DNA from: Erigeron canadensis
Lineage: Eukaryota > Streptophyta > Magnoliopsida > Asterales > Asteraceae
NCBI RefSeq assembly: GCF_010389155.1
Contig: NC_057761.1
Span: forward strand, 56,542,587 to 56,606,586
Direction of reading: 5' to 3'
Length of the DNA stretch: 64,000 nucleotides
Shown: one piece after another, positions 25,710 through 37,766 of the stretch
Position numbering within the stretch: the first letter of the stretch is position 1
Layout: each line of letters starts with the position of its first letter
Made by a program: the position numbers and the translations under genes
Notes under the pieces: generated by a model
Databases searched by the model: none
Told to the model about the DNA's origin: nothing
The model's input: only the letters and a program-made list of their open reading frames with translations

Positions 25710-26152
25710 AGTCTACGACCTTTTCCCACCAATCCTTAAGTGTTAGCTTTTATGAACAAAGGGAAGTAAACACATAATGACGGGTAATGCTTATCTAGTG
25801 ATGCATGTGTTAGTAAAACGGATACCATATTCCCTCCTCGAGTTATTTGAGGAAGCCGAGTCTTTTTTGACTTAGACATATAAGATCTAATTCCAATTGG
25901 GATGCATAATCGTTTCCAAACCTTTTCCTAGCTACCTCCTAGATCTTAACTGGATGGTTCCACTAAGCCACCTTAGAAGTGGTTTGTGATGCATGCGTTG
26001 TCGTGAACATGATTGATGAATGTTAATTTAACAAAATATTGATACAACACTCACAAAAACACAACATGGTTTGAGAGCAGTAAAATATGCCCAGATTGGT
26101 TTCAAAAATGTTGATGTCTACAAGGAATTCTTACTGGTGGCTCATAAAACTA
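25710..26152. other. Spacer containing the presumed PRORP 3' UTR
   Basis: No coding sequence recognised. The right part lies downstream of the minus-strand PRORP stop at 26153 and probably contains its 3' untranslated region. Confidence 0.45.
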
Positions 26153-29100
26153 CTACTTCGTCGGAGATGTAGATCTTTCTTTTCTTTTACCAGTTATACC
26201 AGAATTATGTGAACAGTGAGAACTCCCATTCATGGTGTTCCCATTAATCACAGATTTAGAAATTTCATCAAAAGCTTTACCACGGCCTATATGGCTAATG
26301 CAAAGCCACGTTCTAAGTGACTCGTCATTGTATTCTCCGGCTATGGGCGCATGCCATGTACCTCGCTCAGCTTCCTGAAACAATGAACATTGTATGCAGA
26401 GTCCAGTTAGCACTATTCACTAACGCACAACTCTGTGTTACATTTGTAAACATAACAACCAAGTAAAAGATATCAACATTCACAGTAATACCTGAATAAC
26501 AAGTGAATATGATGGTGGCATCTGAAGTTTCAGTTTACCTTTCGGAAATGCATAGTGAACCTATATGATAAGAAAAAACTGCTATATAAGTTTAACTAAA
26601 AGATGATAGATGATGTTATTACTCAGTAATGATTCACCTTGCCATCCTACGAAACTATAGATATTACATATCAAGTCCTTATTTGAACAACCAATTTAAA
26701 AATGAAAAGTACATATGACAGAATAAAGAGTCACATTTAACAAGTCAAACTCATGGTATGTTCAACAGCAATAACGATTCTACCTTAAATATCTAGTTGT
26801 CCATAAAGTATAAACAATAAGAAATGTATTATCATGCATCTGCCTAATAGTCCTTGTGGACATGTGAAAGTCTATTTCCATGTCCATTTGACCATTTCCA
26901 GTGGGCATCATCAAGCAAAACCCCGGGAGCACATAAGCTCCAAATTGTCATTGCTATCTTACCTATTACAACGACAGGAAAATAGTTCACTAGAAAATGT
27001 CGTGCATGACGTTGATTGCTACAACTTTAGCTTAGCTTAAGAGACTGTAATTCTGTCAGGTCACAGTTTATCACAAACGGGTCAAATAAAGAAAACTTAA
27101 AGAACTTATATATGTGGAAAAATATCATAAAGGTTATATGTGTCAAAACTCACTCAGAGACCGGAGTATACTTACTAGGATGAATAAGTACTTCTAATTC
27201 ATGTTATTTAAAAGGAAACTTCATTATTGCAATACTGCCGATAATGTTTTCTATGTATATGATCTCTATCACACTATAGTTATCTACCTTAGTATAAATT
27301 AGCAAAGTACATGTATAGTAGTATTGGGTCTTTTCTAAATTTAAGAAATTAGCGAAGTCTTTGAAAAAAATAAAAGCGATTATTTTCATAGACATCCCTA
27401 ATTTTTAATGAATAACAAACTACTCTATCTAAATATTACTCATATATAGATCTAATTAGACCCCAGAAAAGTTCCCATTATCTAATACTGAACCCAACAG
27501 CCAAACTATAATTCGAGTCTCACACAATCAAGCTCAAACCAACATTACTGGATCCAATTAACAAGAACCTTATTTGGATTTTGGATCATATGGCTTTCAG
27601 GTCAACCCAGTTGACGTATACGCTTATTTTTCATGTTTCACCACCTTTGTGGGTACAACCTAAAAAGATAGGCATACAATATTGTTTTACTTGAGTTCAC
27701 TTATGAATCTCAGGTACATCTGTCACTCCAGATACAAAAAGAAGGTATCCTGCACCATTGAGTTACAGAATCTTAAACCGACTGGATAAAATTGCAGTTC
27801 ATCAAGATTGCCACATCAACCATCTTTCTTCTCCATCTTCACATATCTTATCCTACATTTGTTTTGTATTCACATAACCTTCTATAAAGTGTTGTATCAG
27901 GCCGCTTTGTGTTTTGATGTTTTCTGTGTTTAGTATAGGAAAGATAATAAAATATGAAATATTGCAGAGACTTTTATTTTGCAAAAAGAAAAGTTTATTT
28001 CATTTTTAAACCAATGAGGCCTTACATAAACTGACTTGAACCAACTAACCCACTAAACCACTCCCTAAAGAAATGGCATACATGTGACCAACTAGCTAAC
28101 GTTCGCCGCTAAATCTGGTTAAACATAAAGACCAAGTCTTAAGTAGATTGACAAAACACACATGCTAATAAACACTATATATTAGTATATAATAAGACCA
28201 ACTATAAATTAAACCATGGAGATAAAACCATGAATATTTTCAATGTTTCCTGGAGTCACGTAGCAAACTTGAGATAATATTTTCAATATTTTCATGCATG
28301 CACCAACTAAATTAACCAAACTAAAAAACTTGACTACTTGAGTCAAGATTAATTCTCAACACAGAGACAATCTTCTCAATTATTAAAACAGTATTGGTAC
28401 ATATCAATCGTATGATATGTGAGTTTTGAGTTTTATATGCTTATATTTCATATTTTCATATGTGGGTTTGGGCTTTTATTATTGTTAAATGTAGCCCCTG
28501 TTGATATTGGAATTGAAGGATAGAAGTAAAGGTAAACTAGAATAGTGAATTAGTGATACAATTCTTGTACAATACGGCGCCTTTCATATGTGAGTAATGT
28601 GACTATGTGAGGCATGTACCTTTGCATCTCACTTCACCCCTAACGCCTCGACTCCGGGGACCACATCGCCTCCTCCCCCTTTTAAAACCACGTTTAACAT
28701 GCCAGCATTAAAAAATTCTCTTAAAGAGCAAATACTAATTTTACTCTCCATAATCGTCCACGTCATTATTATCTTCATCCACCTAATCTCTTTCTCCCTT
28801 TAAAAAGCATCAAATAATATCTATGGTTATACGTACGAAGCTCAAATCCTAATGTTGTTTCGCTTCTCCATCTTAAGAACAACTAAAAAACCCAAAAGAT
28901 AGAACTTCCCATCTAAAATGTTTTAATATGTTCCCATTTCGAAATCTTGAACCACAATCTCAACCCAATACTTTCATCAGCCGTCACCAGGACTCTTTCA
29001 ATTTTTCAGTTCAGTCCTCCAACAAGGAAGTTTTCACCTTGGAATCATCTACTGCTGCTGAACTCTCCAGCTACAGTTCCCCATAAGGTAGCAGCATGTC

Positions 29101-31630
29101 ATTAAACAGGCATGCTCTGTATCCCCCATAAAGGTCTTTTCAGTAATACGTATCACACCTATACACCCACTTTCCAATAAACTCATGCAAACCACCATTA
29201 TGTTTGCTTTTTGTCTTGTTCGTTTGATTAAGATTTGTTTGATTCTTAGTTTAAAAGGTTGATAAAAGGCAAAAGGAATTCTTAGCCCTTTAATATGTAC
29301 CTTATTAATGGAGTCCAGAACTTGGGAAACTTCTTGCATGTGAAAATTACGTCAACGAATAAATGGCAAAAATGTTACCCGCCAAATATTTCATTGAGGC
29401 GGTGACAGTGGCGGATCCAGGAAATTAAGATGGCGGGGGCAAAAAACATTTCTTAAAAAAAATATTGAATAGCCTCATTGTAAAATCAAAATAGTTCGCG
29501 CAGGTCTTCCACAAAATAGCTTTTAACTGCATTAAGAGCAAAACTAAAAACAACTATTTAATCGAATAGTTGTTGTTGTTGTTGTTGTTGTTCTTTTTGT
29601 GTCTTAAAAGCTTTCACCAAAAGCTAATACAATAATCAGAAGGTATGCATTTCGAAAAAAAAAGCCATACTACATCATTTTTTTTTAATTAGTTAACTGG
29701 AATTATATTTTTCCCCACAGAGTATTGGATTTTTCTAGATGGGCTGGGTTCATATTGTATTTTGGCCTGGATTCATTCTAAATAAGTTATCAACATTAGT
29801 GGTGTTGGGCTTGAGGTGGCTGGGTTCATCAGCCCCCTCCTCTACAATGTTGGATACACCCATGGCGATGACAGACATTGTACAACACCCTAACTTGTAA
29901 ACCAAATACTTCCAAGCAATTATAGTTCCACAAAAGATTCTTCATATTAAGAAAAGATATCAAACAAAATATGTACATACCTGATGTCGTTCTTTCCACA
30001 TGGGAAAGAAACTGCGGCCCAGAAGTTCAAAAATATGATCTCTCATTTCATCATTTGTCACAAGCATGCACTTGAGTTTTACAGAAGCATAAAGCCAATA
30101 CCTAATGAGGGCCAAAAGAATAATATTAAAATTAGTATCAAGATCAGAGAACACAGCATAAAATAAAGAAGTATCTAAATATAGCTTAGATATTGTTACC
30201 AGTCATCATTTGAACCGACGGGAGTTCCATATAAAACACCTCTGTCAATCCACTCTTCAAGTATCCCTCGATTAGAAGGATCAGCGAAAAGAGAACGAAC
30301 TCGTTTGTCGTGTAGGATAACAAGCGGCCACTTATTGCTCCTTTTATAAAGTTCATTTACCACAATTTCAAGCTGCTCTATAGCAAATTTGCAAAAAACA
30401 TACATATATATATAGTTGTGTCAGAACAAGTAGCCTCATGGTTATTTAGAATATACAGTAAATCGTCATAAGCACCAAAATATTATTGAAAATGTACAAC
30501 CTGAGAAACACTAAATCCACCTTCTGCAAAGTTTTGCTGGTAAAGTCCAATATTTGCCCCATCCAATATAGCTTCAAAATTGTTATGTTCATCCAGCCAG
30601 TTCTTCAATATTTAAAAAGATTAAGTAACTAAAAAACAACTTATACGCATAAGCTTCCAACTAGACGACGACACATACTAGTACTACATCAAAAACTCAC
30701 GAAAAGATCGTTTCTCACCTGAAACTGAGTGAAATTGGATCGTTTCTCCCTCTCAATCGCCAATGCCACAACCGATTGAGCAAACTTCTCCGTATCATCA
30801 CCACCAATATCAACACACGCCAACTGAGTTTTACAAGCACAACAACAACCTCCCAAATCAACATTAGTCCGTTCCACAACCCAATCGCCGTTCCCAACCC
30901 ACCCAAGCCCATGCCACCCACCGCCATTCCTCAAAATCACATCTTTAACCCGACCCTCATCCACAACTCCCAAGCGACCCACTTTCCCTGCATTATCTCC
31001 CTTAAACCAACTCTCGATAACCTCTGCAGTCGATTCACTCACACACCTCACACTCTCTCTCAACTTATGCAAATACTCATAAACCTTCACCCCATTCCCA
31101 ACCTCCACACTCACTTTCAAAAGTCCGGAAATTTCCGGTTCCTCCAAACTCAACCCATTACTCAAAATTTCTTCTTCAACCAAATACGCCTTTTCGGCAT
31201 TTAAATTCTTGACATAACAAAACAATGCAGAATCAAATGTTCTCAATCTAGGTCTTTCTTTATACTTAAGAAACAAACTTTTAGCCAGATCAAAACATAA
31301 ATCAGCATCATTTTTAGCAGCAGCTAACCTTGAAACAGCAGTAATAGTTGCCTCATTCGGGTTTACGTTATTCGATATCATGTAATTGTAAATATTGAAC
31401 CCCTTTTCAATTGCTGGGTCCCCTGCAGTTTCAACTGAGTTTGAACATATATACAAGAAACAATTTAAGTGATGCAAATTCAGTTTTATGTTCTGTGAAA
31501 TTGCAGATTCGAAAAGGCTGACTGCAGCTTTGAAATCTTTGGTTTTTGAACAGTTACTGAATTCAGAGCGAAATTTTGATTCTGGGTTTTGGGTTTTGTT
31601 GTTTTTGCTCTGATTATGATGATTCTTCAT
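26153..31630 (-). CDS. PRORP: Proteinaceous RNase P (PRORP2/3-like), 6 exons
   Basis: Minus-strand exons: 31630-30719, 30602-30501, 30375-30200, 30101-29981, 26560-26492, 26374-26153; joined in frame they give 533 residues. The N-terminal half is a PPR domain (NPNEATITAVSRLAAAK, PRLRTFDSAL). Next is the zinc-binding connector (CCAC, with the downstream WHAP and WLC expected to complete it). The NYN metallonuclease domain follows, with the four expected aspartates: D318 in DGANIG, D395 and D396 in GSNDDW, and D414 in TNDEMRDH; spacing agrees with known PRORPs. Role: protein-only endonuclease removing 5' leaders from pre-tRNA. No organelle-targeting peptide is apparent, so a nuclear, PRORP2/3-type location is inferred. 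The intron 26561-29980 is 3.4 kb and carries a hAT element. The exon 2/3 junction could shift by one residue. A decayed copy lies at 47050-48130. Confidence 0.93.
29407..29864. mobile_element. hAT-type MITE in the large PRORP intron
   Basis: Ends agtggcggatcc and, inverted, the right end ggatacacccat. Flanks are gcggtgac (29399-29406) and gcgatgac (29865-29872), an 8-bp target duplication with one difference. 'GTGGCGGATCC' ends are a familiar plant hAT-MITE signature. It contains a GTT microsatellite at about 29570-29592. 458 bases, non-coding. Confidence 0.72.
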
Positions 31631-32219
31631 TGTTGATTGATTAGGGTTTGGTTGAGAGGAAAAACCCTAATTTTGATCTGAAAATAGGGGTTTATTCGAA
31701 TTTTACATGTTTAAAGAAAGTTATAAGATTAGTACTTAGACTAATTGTAAACCTCCATATTTAGTCCTACAACTTTATATAAATGAATTTAAGACAAATT
31801 TATTTCACCTAATATTTTAAAGATAAGAGCATATTTTCATGTCGTTTTTAACAGATTGAATTCTTAAATATCAATCAAAAAGAAAAATAATTTAGTTGGT
31901 TTTTAGTTTAGTCACTTGTTAATGGTCAATGTAGTCATGATTCATGAACTACTTGGTTCATCTCTTTTTTCTCCTTTTAAAAGTTGTCAAATATTTTACA
32001 AACTAATTTTCGTACAAATAAGTGTTATGAGAAATGGTCCAATCTAAAAGTTTTACTGTGTATTATGATTCGATGATTACAATTGTGGAATAGTCCACTA
32101 TATATATAAAAGCAATCCTAACAAACTTCACTACTAAATCTCAGCTATCTCACCAATAAATGTGGATCTCAACTAAATACAGTATAACAATATTTACAAT
32201 AATATAGCATGATACGTAA

Positions 32220-32853
32220 ATATGTTAATACGCCCCCGCAGTTTGAGCGTTGGATGGCCCGACACTCAAACTGGATCTGAACGATTGAAAAAATTGGCGA
32301 GATAGTCCTTTGGTGAATATGTCAGCGTACTGGAATGCAGAAGGAACATGCAATACACGTATATGGCCAAGACGTACCTTTTCTCGAACAAAATGGACAT
32401 CAATCTCCACATGCTTGGTACGTTGATGTTGGACCGGGTTTTCAGTAAGATAAACCATCGAGACATTGTCACAATATACAATGGTGGCACGCCGAAGAGG
32501 TACATGAAGTTCCAACAATAGATTCCGTAACCAAGATGTTTCCGCCACAGCATTAGCAACCCCCCTATATTCTGCTTCGGCACTTGAGCGGGAAATAGTA
32601 GGTTGGCGTTTTGATGACCATGAGATGAGGTTGTCGCCTAAATAGACACAATACCCGGATGTAGAACGTCGTGAGTCCGGACAACCTCCCCAGTCGGCAT
32701 CAGAATAGGCTGTGAGGGTATATTGAGAGCATGGAGTGAGTTGAATGCCATAATTAGTGGTTCCCCGAATGTACCGCATGATACGTTTCATGAATGCAAA
32801 GTGAGGTTCCCTAGGAGCATGCATGAAGAGACACACTTGTTGTACGGCATAAG
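32220..32853 (-). pseudogene. Ty1/copia RNase H fragment with adjacent polypurine tract
   Basis: Minus strand, stop at 32225. The translation carries the C-terminal part of a copia polyprotein: AYAVQQVCLFM, then the RNase H signature YSDADWGGCPDSRRSTSGY, SSAEAEYRG, and ENPVQHQRTKHVEIDVHFVRE. Just beyond the stop the minus strand reads 'ctgcgggggcg' and then 'tattaaca', as expected for a polypurine tract and the start of a 3' LTR (mutated TG). No reverse transcriptase precedes it: at about 32853 the sequence switches to integrase sequence on the opposite strand. A broken retrotransposon remnant, not a host gene. Confidence 0.88.
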
Positions 32854-33245
32854 CCGAAAGAATGATTCATCGTTTAAACGATATCATTTGTGCTTTACTC
32901 TTACATGCTCATTTACCTCCTTCGTTTTTGATTGAGGCCCTTCACACGGCAACATATCTCCGCAACATACTCCCGACCAAGCGACTCAATTTTTTCGTTC
33001 CTACTTTTGCCTTATATCACCGTCATCCCGCATATGGTCACTTACGCGTTTTTGGGTGCACATGTTATCCAAACATGTCTGCCACTCAACCGCACAAGTT
33101 GCACACTCGTTCAATTAGGTGCATCTTCTTAGGTTACCCGGCCAACTTTCGTGGATATCGTTGCCTAGATCCTCAAACCGGCAAAGTTTATTTCTCGAGA
33201 CACGTTGAGTTTGATGAAACTTCATTTCCATACAATCAAGTTAAA
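32850..33245 (+). pseudogene. Ty1/copia integrase C-terminal fragment, inverted relative to RNase H
   Basis: Plus-strand reading AERMIHRLNDIICALLLHAH, PPSFLIEALHTATYLRN, then YGHLRVFGCTCYPN and CIFLGYPANFRGYRCLDP match the end of the copia integrase core and the conserved region after it. It begins at the exact point where the minus-strand RNase H fragment ends and runs out near 33245 into AT-rich DNA. The missing middle (reverse transcriptase) and the opposed orientation show an internal inversion/deletion or two insertions joined. Confidence 0.87.
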
Positions 33246-33667
33246 AAAATGGAGAAAAAAAAAGAGATATAATAAATAGAAATAATTTAATCGGTGAAAG
33301 TTATGTTTATAAAAATTCAATTATAAAAAATTCATAAACTTAAAATTATTCGTCTTTTAAATTTTACATGAATACATAACATACATACATTTATTTATTT
33401 ATTTTTTTCAAATCCAACTATAATTACGGTCTCTTTATCAAACGAATTGATTGCCATGCTCTCTATGGTGGTTCTTCTCCATTATATTCTCAATCCTTCC
33501 AATCTGTAGTGTTCAACCCTAATAAGATATAACAAAACGTATATCTTTTTTATTGATCCAATAAAAATCATAAAATATGTGAATTGAAAATAAAAGTAAG
33601 AAAAGATAAGCATATGAAACATGGATCTCTTTGCACACTCACAATACACCAACTCAATCTAATACTA
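33246..33667. other. Spacer between the copia remnant and the SINE
   Basis: AT-rich DNA without recognised genes; small 'catacatacatttatttatttattt' style runs near 33375-33405. The last 13 bases are the SINE target duplication. Confidence 0.5.
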
Positions 33668-33928
33668 CCTTTTTTTGACAGGTGCACATTATAGAAATGT
33701 TGACGCATTTCCTACCTAACATGGTAAGGACCTACTTGGCGTGGGTAGTCGGTTGTCTTAATCGGATCCCGCTACATCCAAACTGAGTCAACTGTCAAGG
33801 AAAAACTCCAAAAGGCTCCCACACATGAAAATTTTAACAGAGAGTCGATTATGCACTTAGCAGGGATCGAACCTCCACCTCAAGGATGAAACCTTGATAA
33901 CTCACCACTGGACCAGTGGATCATTGTC
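33668..33928 (-). mobile_element. tRNA-derived SINE with target duplication
   Basis: On the minus strand the element starts with a tRNA-like head: Pol III A box TGGTCCAGTGG (33915-33905) and B box GGTTCGATCCC (33873-33863), 32 bases apart. An unrelated body follows, ending in a short A-rich tail (plus strand 'cctttttttgacagg', about 33668-33683). It is flanked by 13-bp direct repeats, caatctaatacta (33655-33667) and caatctaacacta (33929-33941), with one difference. All features of a short interspersed element are present. The body sequence (about 160 bases) does not match a SINE family I can name. Confidence 0.88.
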
Positions 33929-34002
33929 CAATCTAACACTATCTAACATTATATTTTGAAAATAATAATGAACATTAATACGTACAAAATATGAAATTGT
34001 TT

Positions 34003-34347
34003 GGGTGCGTTTAGTTAGAGAAAACATCCCTTGTTTTTTCTATTTTTTAATTCCAAGAACACAGAAGATGCGTTCAAATCATAGTTTCCAAAAATGTTTT
34101 TTACGAAAACAGAAAACATTGTTTTTCACTTTTCAATGGAAAAAAAAATAGAAAACACTCTTTTGTTGTTTTCCACTTTTTCCTTTTCAATTTTCTAAAT
34201 TTTGAAAACTTCACATTATTTTCCATTATCTAGTTTTGAACATGTTTTCAAAAATTTTATTTGTTTTCTATAGATGAAAAACTCCTTTTATTATCTAGAA
34301 AATTAAAATTGAAAAACTAGAAAACATTTTCCGCAACTAAACGCACA
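34003..34347. mobile_element. hAT-type MITE
   Basis: Ends gggtgcgtttagtt and, inverted, tgtgcgtttagtt. Flanks aattgttt (33995-34002) and acttgttt (34348-34355) form an 8-bp target duplication with one difference. The core is rich in 'gaaaacat' and its complement 'tttttcc' phrases and is non-coding. 345 bases. Confidence 0.7.
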
Positions 34348-34646
34348 ACTTGTTTTTTTGTTTGTAGTGATCTGGACTACTTTAAGAACCGAATTTATTA
34401 ACAATTTTCTCTTGATTATATTCTGAATTTTTTGTTTATATTGTTATATATAATTCATTAAAGTTGAAGTTGAATGATTCGTGTGTTTGTTGTTAGAAAC
34501 AAAAAGAATTACTGAGTATTTTGACTTCTTTATAAGGTACAACAATGAAATTAATTTGCGGAGCATTTGGTGTGAAGACCATGAAACCCCAAAGGAATGC
34601 TTATCTCTTTCCTTCCCAAACCCATGTGTAAACGGATATGAGGAGG

Positions 34647-35577
34647 CAGGGCCGGCCTTGCATAGGGGCAGGCCGAGCGATAGCACGGAGCATCACTTTG
34701 GGGTGGGCATACAATTCGTAGTTAATATTACATTATAGTAGGTTCACTTAAACATATTCTAAAGCCAAACAATGTTAGATCTCACTGAAATTAGAAACGT
34801 TAGTGAAGAAAACGACTTTGATTTTGTATCTAATTGGACATAGTGGAACTGGATAGGTTAGCCGCAGTTATGGGGTTATAGTCTTATAGAGAAGAAGACA
34901 ACCTGACAAAATACTTTACATTTTTCTATCTATTTTTCTTGGTTCCATGTTAATATATATTTTTATATATCCCCTTGTTATATAGACTTTTAAATTAACC
35001 CTTTTCTTGTCTTGTTTTTTTTTGAATTACTCTTGATTATTTAAGTATTGACTATTAGCATAATATGACGGTGATTATGACGGTGACCATGTGATGGTTG
35101 AGGAATGTAGGTGGTAGAGAGGGAGTCAAATAACGTAGATAATTGATGTAAAAGTAATTGATGTAAATGGTTAATGAAGTTATTTTTAAAAGATAAAAGA
35201 TTAATAGTGTAATTTAATCTTTAAAGACATTTTAAATAATTTACCTCATGTAACTTTTAAAAAAGGGTGTTTTTTTAATAATATAATATAGATAGTTAAA
35301 TATGCTTACAATATTAAATTAATTACTCAAAGGTAAAAAGGATGAACATTGATTTTAATAGTAAGTATTTATTCTGTAGTAATATTAACTTATTAGTATA
35401 CTTATAATATACATAAGTGTGAGTATTGAAAAGAAAATTATTATTCTGATTCATTCAAAGACATGATATAGCTTAACTTCCAAACATTTAAAAATAAATG
35501 TATTAATTTACAAAATATACTAGAGGCATATTTTTCTCATTAAGCCCTGAGCATCAAAAAGCTCAGGACCGGCCCTA
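34647..35577. mobile_element. hAT-type non-autonomous element with GGGCCGG ends
   Basis: Left end cagggccggcc, right end ggaccggccct plus a. Flanks are a perfect tgaggagg (34639-34646 and 35578-35585); the match can be extended to 9 bp (atgaggagg) if the last base of the element is counted as target. Body about 931 bases, AT-rich, no transposase. Short terminal repeats of about 11-12 bases and the 8-bp duplication fit hAT. Confidence 0.85.
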
Positions 35578-35599
35578 TGAGGAGGTGAGATGTAATCAA

Positions 35600-36310
35600 T
35601 TTTTTCTTCCCCCGTCCTATTTTTTAAACTAGTCGTTATCTTTTTTCATTTTCTTTAAACTTTTTAATGTCAATAAAGAAAGACAACAACAGGTAAAGCG
35701 GGATAATGGTCATCGATATTGGTCTTTCGCATGCGGTACCACTAGGGGGTGTTCCAACACAGTACTCCGCAGTACTGCTCTGTTCATTAGTACACTCCCT
35801 CCGAGCTTATATAGTTTTCCACCTTTTTAAACACGATTTGTAACTCAAGGCGTCAATTTTGACGCATTTACTACCAGTACGGGCGACGTATTTATAATTG
35901 TTAGGTTATGATAGGCCGTTATGCACCGATGGTGACAATTCTAATTTAATAATCATATAAGTTGGTATGTAGGTTGCTATATTTTGGAGCATTATTTGCA
36001 TTCCAAATTAGGCCGTTGAGATAATGCTCACAGCTTTTCCCTTCCTCCATCCCATTTAGTCGTTATCTTTACCCTTATACCGTTAACACAGCGTAGCCAA
36101 CAAGAGAAAAAGCGGGATCATAGTCATCGATGTTGGTCTCTCACGCTTCGGGGTGTTCCTGTTCAATACCTGGCATCACCGCTCCCTCATTAGCACACTC
36201 TCCCTGGCCTTAAATAGTTTTCAACATTTTTAGAGTCGATTTGTAACTCATGTGTCAATCTTGATGCATACACTTTCATTTTGGACTACGCATTTATAAA
36301 TGGTTAGTAA
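35600..36310. repeat. Diverged direct duplication, period about 426 bases
   Basis: Two copies, about 35631-35910 and 36057-36310, share in order: 'agtcgttatctt', 'aaagcgggat', 'gtcatcgat' then 'ttggtct', 'ggtgttcc', 'cattagnacactc', 'atagtttt', 'cgatttgtaactca', 'atttataa' then 'ggttag'. About 75-80% alike; copy 2 is shorter. Non-coding in all frames. Not recognised as a known family. Confidence 0.75.
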
Positions 36311-37758
36311 TTTAGTATATTGCACGCCTTTATGACACAACACATGGTTAGTTTACATACTGCTCGTCCCCTTTTTCTAACCACAAGTAGCGCTAACGCA
36401 AAAAAACTGCAATACCTTTAATTTATTATTACGACCTCCTTAAGTGATTGTCTTAAAAATACTTTTAATGGAATAATTTAAAAAATTTAACTCTTAAACT
36501 ACTAAAATAACTATCTTAGCCCCTTATACGTCATTTATTTTTACATCAATAGCTTACACTATCCGTTGTCGTCACTGCAATCGTCGTTGTCGTCATCGCC
36601 AGTCATTGCCCCACTGCAAGTCGTCGCACAACCAACAATTGCCCCCGCCAGTCATTGTCGCCGCCATAATTACTAGTCATCGCCGCCATCAATTTAGGTG
36701 GATTTTAAATGCGTATAAACACATCTAAAATCTAGTATTAAAAACAAAGAATTTTAAAAATGACAAATAATACACTTTAAGAACAAAGAATGTTAAAAAA
36801 TATATAAACAAAAGTCTATAAAATACGACACTTGTACAATTAAATTAACTTATTTTTACTTTTTTTTTCTTTTCCCCCATCATGTTATTGGTTATACACT
36901 AAATTAACACTAAAAAATTAAAAAACCAAATGAATTCTCATTATAGCATTTGAATTAATGAGCCTCCCAAATTAGTCCCCATGTTTTTCGAAGGGATCTC
37001 TTAGTTGTTGAGAAGGTTGCCCAAAAGTGGTATATAAGACGTACCCAATAAAACTTACAAGTAAATCAGACATAAAAATGACGATTAGGGTTGTTGTTTC
37101 CATTATTATATAATTTCAAGACCATATTGTCTATGATAAGATCGTTTATTTACAATGGGATGGTATACAAAATCTAACAGATTAACTTAAATAATAATTA
37201 TATATTTTTAATTGTAGATAAAATTATAGGCACGCATTCCTGTATTTTTAGTTTTAATATATATATATATATATAAAAGATAGATGTTGATAGATATAGA
37301 TAGCAAATAAAGTTTATATATATATATATTGAAAAGAAAAAGTCAAAAAAATAAGGTTTCCATTAGAAATTCTCACTCTAGCTAAAAAAAAACACGCCCT
37401 TTTAAATAACATGGTGCATGGGCGGCTTTACCATCTATGCAGGTCAGGCGATTGCCTAAGGCCTCCAATTTTTTGTAGTTTTCGGGTCTGAGTATCTTTA
37501 ATTTTGAACTTATGTTTACATTTTATTAACTAGGAATTACAAGAAATGAGAGTTTGAGGCCAGGGTAAAGCCTTTAAGCAGTAGGTTTAATGACATATTA
37601 TACGATACCATTGTACCAAGTCCGGATAAAAGACGATGGTTTTTAGAGACTTTAGAAAAAAGCCTCCAAAATTAGTTTCGTTTAAGGTCATCATAAAATT
37701 TAAGTCGGCACTCATGGTGCCACATGTCTAAGAGACGTCCCTATCAGGGCTTGATTCC
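36311..37758. other. Gene-free spacer
   Basis: No gene. About 36555-36680 is a CGTC/GCC-rich stretch resembling the 3' regions of the Helitron family in this window but without a clean end. About 37205-37285 resembles the 5' region of the minus-strand Helitron at 55844-56389 ('ttttagttttaatata'). 37420-37720 is ordinary unique-looking DNA. Confidence 0.45.
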
Positions 37759-37766
37759 ATCAAGAC

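Noticed and set aside
30776..31204. Open frame of 142 codons on the plus strand
   Set aside because: It lies opposite PRORP exon 1, which is well supported by conserved motifs; the plus-strand frame is a shadow.
33863..33915. Possible tRNA gene (A and B boxes on the minus strand)
   Set aside because: No acceptor stem can be formed, and the flanks show 13-bp target duplications and a tail, so it is a SINE head and not a tRNA gene.
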